Origin: Chitinophaga pinensis | GTDB lineage: Bacteria > Bacteroidota > Bacteroidia > Flavobacteriales > Flavobacteriaceae | Direction: 5' to 3' | DNA: 35,215 bases | NCBI GenBank assembly: GCA_943324545.2 | Contig: CALPMA020000006.1 | Location: forward strand, 1-35,215 | Part shown: piece after piece, positions 14,970 through 22,316 of the stretch | Numbering within the stretch: position 1 is the stretch's first letter | Layout: the number at the start of each line of letters is the position of its first letter | Notes under the pieces: generated by a model | Told to the model about the DNA's origin: nothing | Seen by the model: only the letters and a program-made list of their open reading frames with translations | Database searches by the model: none | Made by a program: the position numbers and the translations under genes

Positions 14970-16094
14970 ATGAATAAAGTATACCTGGATAATGCAGCCA
15001 CCACACAAATTCGTGAAGAAGTAATTCGTGAAATGGTTGAAGTAATGTCAAATGATTTTGGAAACCCTTCATCTACACATAGTTTCGGTAGAAATGCAAA
15101 AAATATTATTGAACTTTCAAGAAAAGCTATTGCAAAAGAATTGAATTGTAACGCTCAAGAAATCATATTTACTTCTGGCGGAACCGAATCTAATAATATT
15201 ATACTTCGTTCTTGTGTAAAAGATTTACAAGTAAAGAGAATTATAACTTCTAAAATTGAGCATCATGCAGTTCTTCATACTATTCAAGCGTTGCAAAAGG
15301 AGTTCAAAATCCAAGTTGATTATGTAGCCATAAATTATGATGGTACTATCGATATTAATAACTTGGTTGAGTTGCTTTCGCAAGATGTAAAAACATTAGT
15401 GAGTTTGATGCACGTAAACAATGAGGTTGGAGCTGTTTTAGATATTGATTTGGTTGCAAGAATTTGTCAACAAAACAATGCCTTATTCCACTCTGATACC
15501 GTTCAATCTGTTGCAAAAACAGAACTAGATTTACAAAATACTCCTGTTGATTTTATTGTTGCTGCGGCACATAAATTTCATGGTCCAAAAGGAATTGGAT
15601 TTGCATTTATTAGAAAAAATTCAGGATTAAAGCCTTTAATATATGGTGGAGAACAAGAAAAAGGATTGCGTCCTGGAACGGAAGCTGTTCATCAAATTGC
15701 TGGAATGGCAAAGGCTATAGAATTAGCGTTATTCCATTTAAATGAAGAAAGAAAAGGAATCTTAGCATTGAAGAATTATCTTATTGAACGTTTAGAAAAA
15801 GAATTTCCAGATTTCAAAATCAACGGTTCTAGAGACGGATTTTATAATGTGTTGAATATAATTTTACCATTTTCTGAAGATAAATCAGCCATGATTTTAT
15901 TCGGATTAGACATCAAGGGAATCGCAGTTTCTCGCGGAAGTGCATGCCAATCAGGAAGTGCCAAACCATCACACGTTTTAGCTGAATTTTTAACAGATGA
16001 AGATTTGAAAAAACCAAGTTTGCGAGTATCTTTCAGTCATTACAATACCAAAAATGACATCGATTTATTGATTGACGGATTAAAAGGTGTTTAA
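14970..16094 (+). CDS. cysteine desulfurase (IscS/NifS type)
   Basis: A 374-residue PLP enzyme that removes sulfur from cysteine for Fe-S clusters or tRNA thiolation. It starts VYLDNAATTQ; it has the PLP lysine K202 in AAHKFHGPKG and the persulfide-forming Cys C326 in SRGSACQSG, the short active-site loop of the IscS-like (group I) enzymes. RPGTEAVHQI is the conserved late motif. It is slightly shorter than E. coli IscS (404), as usual in Bacteroidota. No iscU, iscR or suf genes are adjacent, so its acceptor is unknown. It converges on dnaB with only 9 bases between. Confidence 0.94.
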   Translation: MNKVYLDNAATTQIREEVIREMVEVMSNDFGNPSSTHSFGRNAKNIIELSRKAIAKELNCNAQEIIFTSGGTESNNIILRSCVKDLQVKRIITSKIEHHAVLHTIQALQKEFKIQVDYVAINYDGTIDINNLVELLSQDVKTLVSLMHVNNEVGAVLDIDLVARICQQNNALFHSDTVQSVAKTELDLQNTPVDFIVAAAHKFHGPKGIGFAFIRKNSGLKPLIYGGEQEKGLRPGTEAVHQIAGMAKAIELALFHLNEERKGILALKNYLIERLEKEFPDFKINGSRDGFYNVLNIILPFSEDKSAMILFGLDIKGIAVSRGSACQSGSAKPSHVLAEFLTDEDLKKPSLRVSFSHYNTKNDIDLLIDGLKGV

Positions 16095-16103
16095 TTCATT
16101 AAA

Positions 16104-17654
16104 TTAAAACGGTACTTCGCTGTCATCTTCTTCATAATCATTTAAATTACTTCCAAAGGCTTCATTTGGCGTAGGTAAATTCTTCGTTTGAAATGGATTG
16201 TCATCATGGTTCATTTTTGAAGGTAAATCATCAAAAGTACCGCTGTAGGTTTCTAAGTTTTCGAATTTACCCAGGTTACCAACGAATTTCAATTTCACAC
16301 TTTCCAAACTACCATTTCGGTGTTTAGCAATTATAAATTCTGCCTGACCCTGCGTTGGCGAATTTCCTTCGTCATCCCATTCGTCTAATTTGTAATATTC
16401 TGGACGATAAATAAACGAAACAATATCGGCATCTTGCTCAATAGCGCCCGATTCTCTGAGGTCGGATAAAAGGGGTCTTTTGTGTCCAGGACGTGATTCA
16501 ACAGCACGAGATAATTGTGAAAGTGCTATTACAGGAACTCCTAGTTCTTTTGCTAAAGCTTTTAAGTTTCTTGAAATTGTGGATATTTCTTGCTCTCTAT
16601 TTCCAGATCCTTTTCCGTTGTTTCCTCCGGCAGTCATTAACTGAAGGTAATCCACAATAATTAATTTGATTCCGTGTTGTGAAGCTAAACGTCTTGATTT
16701 TGCTCGTAAATCAAAAATAGATAAGGAAGGTGTGTCGTCAATAAACAAAGGCGCTTTTTCTAAGTTTTTCACCTTTATACTCAATTGTTCCCATTCATGT
16801 TTTTCTAATTTACCAGTTCTTAATTTTTCTGAAGATAGTCCCGTTTCAGATGAAATTAATCGGGTAATTAATTGAACAGAAGACATTTCAAGAGAAAAAA
16901 GCGCTACAGGATGTCCATAATCGATAGCTACGTTTCTAGCCATAGATAGCACGAATGCTGTTTTTCCCATACCAGGCCGTGCTGCAATGATAATTAAATC
17001 ACTTGGTTGCCAGCCAGATGTCACTTTATCCAAATTGTCAAATCCAGTGGCTATTCCGCTCAAACCTTCTTTTCCAGCAATTTCTTCAATTCTCTTTTTA
17101 GCTTGAATTACTAAACTTTGAGCAGTTTCTGAACTTCGTTTAATGTTTCCTTGAGTTACTTCATACAATTTAGATTCTGCTTTATCCAATAAATCAAAAA
17201 CGTCTGTAGATTCATCATAAGAATCTTCAATTATCTCAGATGAAATTCTGATTAAACTTCGTTGAATAAATTTTTGTAAGATAATTCTAGAGTGAAATTC
17301 AATGTGTGCCGAAGAAGATATTTTTTGTGTAAGTTGAATCAAATAGTAATCGCCACCCGCCAATTCTAATTTACCGTTTTTTCTAAGTTGAGCAGAAACA
17401 GTCAATAAATCTACTGGTTGAGAATCGGTGAATAATTGAAATATTGCCTCGAAAATATATTTATGAGCATCTTTATAGAACGCTTCCGGCTGTAATATAT
17501 CAATTACTTCATCAACTCCCTTTTTATCAATCATCATCGCTCCCAATACCGCTTCCTCTAATTCTAGAGTTTGTGGTGGAAGCTTTCCTTTTTCTAAATT
17601 GATAATTGTAGTTTTTTCTACTTTTATAGGGTTGAGGTTGACCGATTTTTCCAT
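16104..17654 (-). CDS. dnaB: replicative DNA helicase
   Basis: The hexameric 5'-3' helicase at the replication fork. The 516-residue protein has the N-terminal DnaB domain (about 27-130, PPQTLELEEAVLGAMMID), a linker, and the RecA-type domain (about 195-470). Walker A is ARPGMGKT at 225-232; Walker B and the following loop are IIVDYLQLM, with downstream SRNLKALAKELGVPVIALSQLSR and the arginine-finger region KRPLLSDLRESGAIEQDAD. No intein interrupts the Walker region. The acidic C-terminal tail (about 480-516, Asp/Asn/Glu rich) is normal in Bacteroidota. It converges with cysteine desulfurase; no terminator is visible between them. Confidence 0.97.
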   Translation of the reverse strand: MEKSVNLNPIKVEKTTIINLEKGKLPPQTLELEEAVLGAMMIDKKGVDEVIDILQPEAFYKDAHKYIFEAIFQLFTDSQPVDLLTVSAQLRKNGKLELAGGDYYLIQLTQKISSSAHIEFHSRIILQKFIQRSLIRISSEIIEDSYDESTDVFDLLDKAESKLYEVTQGNIKRSSETAQSLVIQAKKRIEEIAGKEGLSGIATGFDNLDKVTSGWQPSDLIIIAARPGMGKTAFVLSMARNVAIDYGHPVALFSLEMSSVQLITRLISSETGLSSEKLRTGKLEKHEWEQLSIKVKNLEKAPLFIDDTPSLSIFDLRAKSRRLASQHGIKLIIVDYLQLMTAGGNNGKGSGNREQEISTISRNLKALAKELGVPVIALSQLSRAVESRPGHKRPLLSDLRESGAIEQDADIVSFIYRPEYYKLDEWDDEGNSPTQGQAEFIIAKHRNGSLESVKLKFVGNLGKFENLETYSGTFDDLPSKMNHDDNPFQTKNLPTPNEAFGSNLNDYEEDDSEVPF

Positions 17655-17741
17655 TTAGCGAAAGTACCAAAAAAATAAAAAAAATATTCGATGAGTTATT
17701 ACTAATATTTGTTGATAACTAACCTTTTTTTGTTTATAAGT

Positions 17742-17776
17742 AAAAAAAAATCCGAAACGGTAAGGCTTCGGATTTT
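17742..17776 (-). terminator. terminator of accA
   Basis: AAAATCCGAA (17747-17756), loop ACGGTAAGGC, TTCGGATTTT (17767-17776), with a long A-run at 17742-17750 that is the U-tract of the leftward transcript. It lies 18 bases after the accA stop. Confidence 0.88.
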
Positions 17777-17794
17777 CTAAAGATTTTAACTAGT

Positions 17795-18748
17795 TTATTC
17801 TTTATATTCACCCATCTTACTGTATTTGTCCATTCTTTTGGCTACTAATTCAGTTGTTGATAAGTCTTTTAGTTCATTGTATCCTTTCAAGATGTATTTC
17901 TCTACTGTTTTAAATGTAGTTTCACGATCATAATGAGCTCCTCCAAGAGGTTCAGGTATAATATCGTCTACTAAATTTTGCTTTTTCATGTCGGCAGAAG
18001 TTAGTTTCAATGCATCTGCCGCTTGTTCTTTGTATTCCCAGCTTTTCCAAAGAATAGACGAACAAGATTCTGGAGAAATTACAGAGTACCAGGTGTTTTC
18101 CAACATGTATACTTTATCTCCAACACCAATTCCTAATGCACCACCTGAAGCTCCTTCACCAACAATAACAGTGATAATTGGCACTTTTAATCGCATCATT
18201 TCAAGAATGTTTCTTGCAATTGCTTCTCCTTGACCCCGTTCTTCCGCTTCTAAACCTGGGTATGCTCCTGGAGTATCAATTAAGGTAACTACAGGAATTC
18301 CAAATTTTTCGGCCATTTTCATTAAACGCAAGGCTTTTCTATATCCTTCAGGATTTGCCATACCAAAGTTACGGTATTGACGTGTTTTTGTATTGTACCC
18401 TTTTTGTTGACCCACGATCATGAAAGATTGCCCACCAATTTTTCCTAATCCACCGATCATGGCTTTGTCGTCTTTAAAATTTCTATCACCAAACATTTCA
18501 AGGAAAGTGTCTCCGCACAAAGCGTTAACATGGTCCATAGTATAAGGTCGGTTTGGATGACGTGACAATTGAACGCGTTGCCAAGCCGTTAGGTTTTTAT
18601 ATATTTCGCGTTTGGTCTCTTCTAATTTTTTAGAGATTTGCTTACAAGGATCTGAAACATCAACATCTGATTCTTGTCCGATGATTTCACATTTGTCTAA
18701 TTGTTCTTCTAGTTCTTTTATTGGAAGCTCAAAATCTAAATATTCCAT
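17795..18748 (-). CDS. accA: acetyl-CoA carboxylase carboxyltransferase subunit alpha
   Basis: With AccD it transfers CO2 from carboxybiotin to acetyl-CoA, the first step of fatty acid synthesis. The 317-residue length and motifs are typical: [14 protein letters not shown], the biotin/acetyl-CoA site [25 protein letters not shown], and [31 protein letters not shown]. No accB/accC/accD nearby, as usual in Bacteroidota where they are scattered. Its promoter has a -7 box TATATTTG at 18784-18777. Confidence 0.97.
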   Translation of the reverse strand: MEYLDFELPIKELEEQLDKCEIIGQESDVDVSDPCKQISKKLEETKREIYKNLTAWQRVQLSRHPNRPYTMDHVNALCGDTFLEMFGDRNFKDDKAMIGGLGKIGGQSFMIVGQQKGYNTKTRQYRNFGMANPEGYRKALRLMKMAEKFGIPVVTLIDTPGAYPGLEAEERGQGEAIARNILEMMRLKVPIITVIVGEGASGGALGIGVGDKVYMLENTWYSVISPESCSSILWKSWEYKEQAADALKLTSADMKKQNLVDDIIPEPLGGAHYDRETTFKTVEKYILKGYNELKDLSTTELVAKRMDKYSKMGEYKE

Positions 18749-18776
18749 AGGGTATGTGCATTTATATTTTAGAACG

Positions 18777-18784
18777 CAAATATA
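18777..18784 (-). promoter_or_regulatory. -7 box (TATATTTG) of accA
   Basis: On the minus strand TATATTTG (18784-18777), 28 bases before the accA ATG, fits TAnnTTTG. No clear -33 TTG. Confidence 0.5.
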
Positions 18785-18889
18785 GTTTTTAATTTAAAGA
18801 TTGAAAAATTTAATGAATGTAAAATGACATTTATTAAGTTAAAAGTAGATGCTTTTTTGTTTGATCGGGGTTAAACTACACTTGAAATA

Positions 18890-19777
18890 TTAAGCATTTT
18901 TAGTTTTATGGAAATACTTGATAACTCCATTTAGGATTACCGTTGATAGGATAATTAAAGCACCAATATAAAAGTTGACACTCATTTTTTCGGTTTCCTT
19001 GAATACAACTATAGCCAAAATAATTCCGTAAATGGGTTCTAAATTAATGGTTAGCATTACCGTATATGGACTTAAAAATTTCATCACTTTTACCGATGCT
19101 ATGAAAGCGTAGGCAGTACAAAAAGTACTAAGAATGATTAGGTATACCCAATCAGAATTTGATATTTCAAAGAATTTAGAATTGAAACTTCCAGAAAAAA
19201 ATAGGAAAACTGAAAAGAATAAAACTCCTCCTAAAAGTTCGTAAAAAGAAATAATTGAAGAATCGTATTCTTTAGCATACTTGCCATTAATCATTGAAAA
19301 TAATGCTGATAAAAATGCCGAGCTTAAGGCCAATAAAATCCCGTTAATGAACTTCCCTTCAATATTAAAAATGATGTAAAGCCCTAGAAATACTATAATT
19401 CCAAACAACACTTCGTACCAGATAATTTTTCTGCCATAGAAAATGGGTTCTAATAAAGACGCAAAAAATGCCCCTGTAGATAAACAAGCCAGTGTGACTG
19501 ATATATTGGAAACCTTAATTGCTTTAAAAAAAGTAAACCAATGTAAAGCAATTATTAATCCTGCAAATAGAAATCCGATAAGTATTTTTTTTGGAACTCG
19601 TAAGGATGTTTTATGGATGCCAATATAAATGATTATGAAACCTACAGCCAAAAGCATTCTAAACCAAACTAAAGGTAAGGCGTCTAGCGTTATCAGTTTT
19701 CCTAGAACCGCTGTAAATCCCCATACAAATACAATAAAATGGAGATGCAAGTAGCTTTTTAGGTTATCGTTTGGCAT
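18890..19777 (-). CDS. EamA-family (DMT superfamily) transporter
   Basis: A 295-residue inner-membrane protein with ten predicted helices in two EamA repeats of five (about residues 6-135 and 145-285). Repeat 1 shows FVWGFTAVLGKL, a typical EamA start; the second ends with EPIYGIILAIVVFKE, a signature at the same position in the repeat. Such proteins export amino acids, nucleosides or other small metabolites; substrate not predictable. I use the ATG at 19777 (MPNDNLKSY), not an in-frame TTG ten codons earlier. It overlaps the LptF/G gene by 14 nt, so it is translationally coupled in a tgt - lptF/G - eamA operon. Confidence 0.9.
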   Translation of the reverse strand: MPNDNLKSYLHLHFIVFVWGFTAVLGKLITLDALPLVWFRMLLAVGFIIIYIGIHKTSLRVPKKILIGFLFAGLIIALHWFTFFKAIKVSNISVTLACLSTGAFFASLLEPIFYGRKIIWYEVLFGIIVFLGLYIIFNIEGKFINGILLALSSAFLSALFSMINGKYAKEYDSSIISFYELLGGVLFFSVFLFFSGSFNSKFFEISNSDWVYLIILSTFCTAYAFIASVKVMKFLSPYTVMLTINLEPIYGIILAIVVFKETEKMSVNFYIGALIILSTVILNGVIKYFHKTKNA

Positions 19778-20846
19778 ATTTAAGTAAGTATACTGCAAGA
19801 ATTCCAAATAAAACGTTTGGCAACCAAACCGCTATAAATGGGTTTATAGTAGATTTTTCGGCTAAAGCGCCAAATATTTTATCAAAAAATACAAAGGCAA
19901 AAGCTATTGCAATTCCAATAGCTAAATTGATTCCCATTCCACCTCTTCGTTTCATTGAAGAAACAGAAAGTGCAATAATAGTGAGAATAAATGCTGAGAC
20001 AGGTAAGCTGTATTTTTTATAAAGCACCACTAAATATACACTAATATTAGCATTTCCTCTTTTAATTTCTTTGTCTATAAAATGATTTAATTCTAATATA
20101 GACAGTGTTTCAGCAACATAAACAGTTGGCGTTAAATCTTCGAGATCAAAACTAAATACAGTATCTTTTTGCTCGGACATTTCAATTTTATCAGATAATT
20201 CTCCAACTGTTCTTTTATTGTAATCATAAAGCGTATAATTTTTTTTCAGTGAATTCCATTTTATTCTGCTGGCCGTGATTTTATATTTTAATTGGTCCTT
20301 ATCAAATTTTTCCATTGAAAAATTAAAAGCCATATTGGAGACTTGGTTAAAACTTCCCACATAAATATATTCATCTTTACTAATTTGTCTGAAAACATCT
20401 GAATTTTCACGCATTATTTCTTTACCACCTGTTCTTAAATAAGTGTACCTAAAATTATTGAATCCTTCACTTGCTTTTGGCAATAAAAAAATCCCCATTA
20501 AAAAGGCCAAAACCGATACTATAGTTGCTCCAATTAAGTAGGGACGCATGAACCTTGTAAATGAAATTCCTGAGCTCAATATGGCGATTACCTCAGTATT
20601 ATTGGCCAATTTTGAAGTAAACCAAATAATTGATAGAAAAAGAAATATAGGGAATAATAGATTTGCAAAATAAATGGTAAAGTTGAAATAATAAATAGCA
20701 ATAGCTGAAAATGGAATTTTGTATTCAATCATTTTATCAACTTTTTCCGATACATCTATGATAATTCCAATAGGGATAAACATGATTAGCATAACAAAAA
20801 AATTGCTTAGATAACGTTTTAATATGTATTTATCAATTATTTTCAT
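19764..20846 (-). CDS. LptF/LptG family permease (LPS export)
   Basis: A 360-residue permease of the LptB2FG complex that extracts LPS from the inner membrane and passes it to the periplasmic bridge. It has the YjgP/YjgQ pattern: N-terminal helices at about 15-35 and 57-75 plus one near 103-124, a periplasmic beta-jellyroll (about 130-275) and three C-terminal helices (about 280-355). MKIIDKYILKRYLSNFF and the ILSSGISFTRFMRPYL coupling-helix region are family-like. LptF and LptG are hard to tell apart here; LptG is the better guess by length. It follows tgt by 6 bases, so the two are cotranscribed. Confidence 0.92.
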   Translation of the reverse strand: MKIIDKYILKRYLSNFFVMLIMFIPIGIIIDVSEKVDKMIEYKIPFSAIAIYYFNFTIYFANLLFPIFLFLSIIWFTSKLANNTEVIAILSSGISFTRFMRPYLIGATIVSVLAFLMGIFLLPKASEGFNNFRYTYLRTGGKEIMRENSDVFRQISKDEYIYVGSFNQVSNMAFNFSMEKFDKDQLKYKITASRIKWNSLKKNYTLYDYNKRTVGELSDKIEMSEQKDTVFSFDLEDLTPTVYVAETLSILELNHFIDKEIKRGNANISVYLVVLYKKYSLPVSAFILTIIALSVSSMKRRGGMGINLAIGIAIAFAFVFFDKIFGALAEKSTINPFIAVWLPNVLFGILAVYLLKYAKR

Positions 20847-20852
20847 TGCATT

Positions 20853-21983
20853 TTATAATCTTTGGCTCATGTTTTTTACCATCATTTCCTTCCAAAATTT
20901 GAAATCTCCCGCTAAGATATGTTTTCTAGCCTCACGAACCAACCACATATAAAAACCAAGGTTGTGAATTGTGGCAATTTGCTTTCCTAGATATTCATTG
21001 GCAGCAAAAAGATGACGCAAATAGGCTTTCGAATATTCTCTATCTACAAAGGTGATCCCCATTTCATCTACTGGTGAAAAATCATCTTCCCACTTTTTAT
21101 TTTTGATATTGATGGTGCCGTTTGCGGTGAATAACATTCCGTTTCTTGCATTTCTAGTAGGCATTACACAATCAAACATGTCAATTCCAAGTGCTATATT
21201 TTCCAATATATTTATTGGAGTTCCAACACCCATTAAATACCTCGGTTTATCTTGTGGTAAAATTGCAGTAACAATTTCAGTCATGGCGTACATTTCTTCG
21301 GCAGGTTCCCCCACTGAAAGTCCGCCAATAGCATTTCCTTGAGCGCCAGCATTTGCTATATATTCTGCCGATTGCATGCGCAAATCTTTGTAAGTACTTC
21401 CTTGAACAATTGGGAAAAAAGTTTGATCGTAACCGTATTTCACTGGTACTTTTTCCAAGTGATTGATACAACGATCCAACCAACGATGCGTCATGTGCAT
21501 CGATCGTTGCGCATATTTGTAATCACAGGGGTAAGGGGTGCATTCATCAAAAGCCATAATGATATCAGCTCCAATGGTTCGTTGAATTTCCATTACATTT
21601 TCTGGCGTAAAAAAGTGATACGAACCGTCAATATGCGATTTAAATTTCACTCCTTCTTCCTTAATTTTTCTATTTGCCGAAAGAGAATATACCTGATAAC
21701 CGCCAGAATCAGTTAAAATATTTCGATCCCAATTCATGAATTTGTGTAATCCACCCGCTTTTTCAAGAATTTCCGTTTGAGGACGCAAATACAAATGATA
21801 GGTATTTCCAAGAATAATATCTGGGTTAATCTCTTCTTTTAATTCTCGTTGGTGCACCCCTTTTACAGAAGCAACCGTTCCAACAGGCATAAAAATTGGC
21901 GTTTCAATCACACCGTGGTCGGTAGTAATTGTTCCCGCACGAGCTTGAGATTGCGGATCAGTCTTTAATAAATCAAACTTCAT
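20853..21983 (-). CDS. tgt: queuine tRNA-ribosyltransferase lacking three Zn-ligand Cys
   Basis: Tgt swaps guanine-34 for preQ1 in GUN-anticodon tRNAs on the way to queuosine. The 376-residue protein has the TIM-barrel motifs ILTDSGGYQVYSL (D92), IGGLSVGEP (220-227), and DMFDCVMPTRNARNG with the nucleophile-position Asp at D271. In bacterial Tgt the Zn site is CxCxxC plus a later His. Aligning here from YSKAYLRHL, the Cys positions are G309, T311 and D314, while H340 (ATIHNLGFY) is kept; no insert or gap is needed. So the fold looks intact but Zn is unlikely to be bound as in E. coli or Zymomonas. It heads an operon with lptF/G and eamA. Confidence 0.95.
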   Translation of the reverse strand: MKFDLLKTDPQSQARAGTITTDHGVIETPIFMPVGTVASVKGVHQRELKEEINPDIILGNTYHLYLRPQTEILEKAGGLHKFMNWDRNILTDSGGYQVYSLSANRKIKEEGVKFKSHIDGSYHFFTPENVMEIQRTIGADIIMAFDECTPYPCDYKYAQRSMHMTHRWLDRCINHLEKVPVKYGYDQTFFPIVQGSTYKDLRMQSAEYIANAGAQGNAIGGLSVGEPAEEMYAMTEIVTAILPQDKPRYLMGVGTPINILENIALGIDMFDCVMPTRNARNGMLFTANGTINIKNKKWEDDFSPVDEMGITFVDREYSKAYLRHLFAANEYLGKQIATIHNLGFYMWLVREARKHILAGDFKFWKEMMVKNMSQRL

Positions 21984-22002
21984 ATTGGCTTTTTTCAGTC
22001 AG

Positions 22003-22010
22003 CAAATATA
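22003..22010 (-). promoter_or_regulatory. -7 box (TATATTTG) of tgt operon
   Basis: On the minus strand TATATTTG (22010-22003), 19 bases before the tgt ATG, fits TAnnTTTG. No -33 TTG at the expected distance. Confidence 0.55.
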
Positions 22011-22029
22011 AGAGAATTGTATTTTACGA

Positions 22030-22230
22030 GTGGGGTAATACCAAATAAATTAACACGAATTTCAAGTTTTGGTAGTTTTTTGGCGCGCCCTCGTTTGTAG
22101 GTTTAACTGAAATTCAAACTTCACTTCAACTCGGTCGTACTGTTCATTATAATCTCTCGCTACACGCGGTTCCGCAATAGGATTTCCATTTCCATCACTC
22201 ACTTAACTAGTGGTGAATTTCACAATTCGA
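22030..22230. repeat. GC-rich, dyad-containing intergenic region, probable degenerate repeat
   Basis: The gap between tgt and the LtaS-type gene (21984-22316, 333 bases) is the only long gene-free stretch. Its middle is unlike the surroundings: by my count 45% G+C over 22081-22200. It contains a TACCAAA (22039-22045) / TTTGGTA (22068-22074) dyad, a GGCGCGCC palindrome (22082-22089) and a short GTGAA-T-TTCAC dyad (22212-22222 region), with AACACGAATTTCA-like and TTTCACAATTCG-like pieces I associate with dispersed Flavobacterium repeats. I see no coding frame of note. Repeat identity comes from memory. Confidence 0.4.
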
Positions 22231-22280
22231 TAAAATATTTACTTTATTTTAATATTAACTTTACCTTAAATTAATTGTAA

Positions 22281-22288
22281 TATATTTG
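22281..22288 (+). promoter_or_regulatory. -7 box (TATATTTG) of LtaS-type gene
   Basis: TATATTTG, 28 bases before the ATG at 22317, fits TAnnTTTG; a TTTA at 22260-22263, about 18 bases upstream, is a weak -33 candidate. Confidence 0.5.
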
Positions 22289-22316
22289 CAACTATTTCAA
22301 AATAATTCATTTTAAT

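Noticed and set aside
18841-18857. AAAAG-TAGATG-CTTTT hairpin after the eamA gene
   Set aside because: Only five weak pairs; too short to call a terminator, though a terminator is needed somewhere there.
21052-21716. Open frames antisense to and within tgt
   Set aside because: They are out-of-frame or antisense to a clear Tgt protein and show no domain.
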